Positions 63,399 through 64,000 of a stretch of 64,000 nt of DNA are shown here, in pieces. The position numbers and the translations under genes were made by a program. The number at the start of each line of letters is the position of its first letter. Positions within the stretch are counted from its first letter, which is position 1. Under the pieces are notes generated by a model, which ran no database searches, was not told the DNA's origin, and worked only from the letters and a program-made list of their open reading frames with translations. The stretch is from Philonthus cognatus (Eukaryota; Arthropoda; Insecta; Coleoptera; Staphylinidae), in NCBI GenBank assembly GCA_932526585.2, contig OW052241.1, positions 161,168,574-161,232,573 on the forward strand. Direction: 5' to 3'.

Positions 63399-63620
63399 AG
63401 CAGGCTTCGCTTGCGCGCCCAGGCAAATCCAAATTTTCCAGTTTTTATAAACTCGAAATTTTACTTCATGCTTAATTCGGAAGTGGAAACACTCGTTTTA
63501 AGCTTCAAAATGAACGCTATTATAAAAACAACAAATGATTTAAAAATTACATATATACACGGGGATATGTACAGGATGCTGCATTTTTATAGTTTCTTCA
63601 AGTAAAGTACCATAAATATG
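63399..63620. mobile_element. Fold-back MITE right half inserted in gypsy RT
   Basis: Starts within a hairpin tip (GGCTTCGCTTGCGCGCCC), runs through ATTTTCCAGTTTTTATAAAC and TCGAAATTTTACTTCATGC, then CTTAATTCGGAAGTGG and the right flank to about 63570. RT sequence does not resume after it. Confidence 0.72.
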
Positions 63621-64000
63621 AATGACAGACAAAAAGAAATGTATACTTTCAGAGCTCTTTTTTAGATCACATTTCGTGTGCCTAATCAAAATGTCTATCT
63701 TCAATTGTTTTCGAATGATACGTGAAGACTCAAAATTTTGCCATTTTAAAGTATTGAAATAACTTCTTAATTTGAAAAGATATTGACATGCTGTAAAAAC
63801 TTTCTGAAATCTGATCATATCAGATTTTGTCTGAAGTTTAATTCTTATGAGATATGACATAAAGTTGTGTTATTTCAAATTCAAATCATAGTTTGCCTTG
63901 ACTTCAGTCAATTATATTTTTTGTAAACTTTCCAAAAATATCGTCAGCGTATTCTACTTAAATAAGTGGATACGAAAGCGTTTACAGTATGTCAATATCT
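63621..64000. other. AT-rich stretch at window end
   Basis: No gypsy RT continuation, ORF or terminal repeat recognised. Confidence 0.4.

Overview
The window is AT-rich nuclear DNA from an animal, almost certainly an insect. The evidence is the mix of CR1-like and Jockey non-LTR retrotransposons, mariner/Tc1, hAT and Penelope-like relics, tRNA-derived SINEs, and a spliced exon of an insect-type short-chain dehydrogenase. The order cannot be fixed from sequence alone. There is no bacterial-style gene organisation. Nearly all coding-looking sequence is decayed transposon. The only clear host-gene piece is the dehydrogenase exon at 61183-61387 (minus).

The dominant feature is a TA-flanked fold-back element present in about 20 whole or partial copies, with roughly 40 hairpin arms. 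In a complete copy (best at 9301-9870 and 49510-50077) the outer ends (TACAGGGAATTTT-like) and a CACTCCCAGACTAAGCATG stem pair with their reverse complements. Each long arm contains its own hairpin of about 110 bp with a GC-rich tip, and a second stem (CATGCGCCACGCGTATAAAAC) encloses a short unique centre. The single strand could therefore fold as a cloverleaf. At 19091-21945 the element has become a tandem, satellite-like array with a period of about 512 bp.

Layout: 0.1-2.1 kb fold-back copies, including a tandem duplication. 2.1-7.8 kb two decayed minus-strand LINEs with inserted elements. 7.8-9.1 kb no recognised gene. 9.1-9.9 kb nested fold-back element. 10.1-12.6 kb a possible TIR-bounded, intron-containing transposase-like pseudogene. 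12.7-16.2 kb a LINE inserted in a fold-back copy. 17.3-18.1 kb a MITE and a Penelope-like relic. 19.1-21.9 kb the satellite-like array. 21.9-24.1 kb a plus-strand LINE with an internal deletion. 24.4-27.7 kb a minus-strand LINE. 27.7-29.1 kb no recognised gene. 29.1-35.0 kb LINE fragments interrupted by a head-to-tail pair of 0.93-kb elements. 35.2-39.2 kb fold-back fragments, two mariner/Tc1 relics, several long perfect palindromes and a SINE. 39.2-43.2 kb a nearly full-length CR1-like LINE carrying a SINE with target-site duplication. 43.9-50.1 kb fold-back elements, one split by a nearly complete Jockey element (44447-48803) with a 10-bp duplication. 50.7-51.8 kb a long-TIR element inside a palindromic repeat. 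52.6-57.7 kb a degenerate TTTCGACA-rich tract interrupted by a Tc1-like MITE, a LINE and a Penelope-like fold-back insertion. 58.9-60.8 kb a non-autonomous hAT element with 8-bp duplication. 61.0-61.4 kb a MITE abutting the dehydrogenase exon. 61.45-63.4 kb a broken Ty3/gypsy element cut by another fold-back hairpin.

The elements are deeply nested, so relative insertion order can be read in many places. Of the longer retrotransposon reading frames, only the truncated plus-strand RT fragment at 22902-23825, the 420-codon RT at 12939-14201 and ORF1 of the plus-strand LINE look open for long stretches. The others carry in-frame stops, frameshifts or deletions. Family names were assigned from motifs read by eye; no database search was run.
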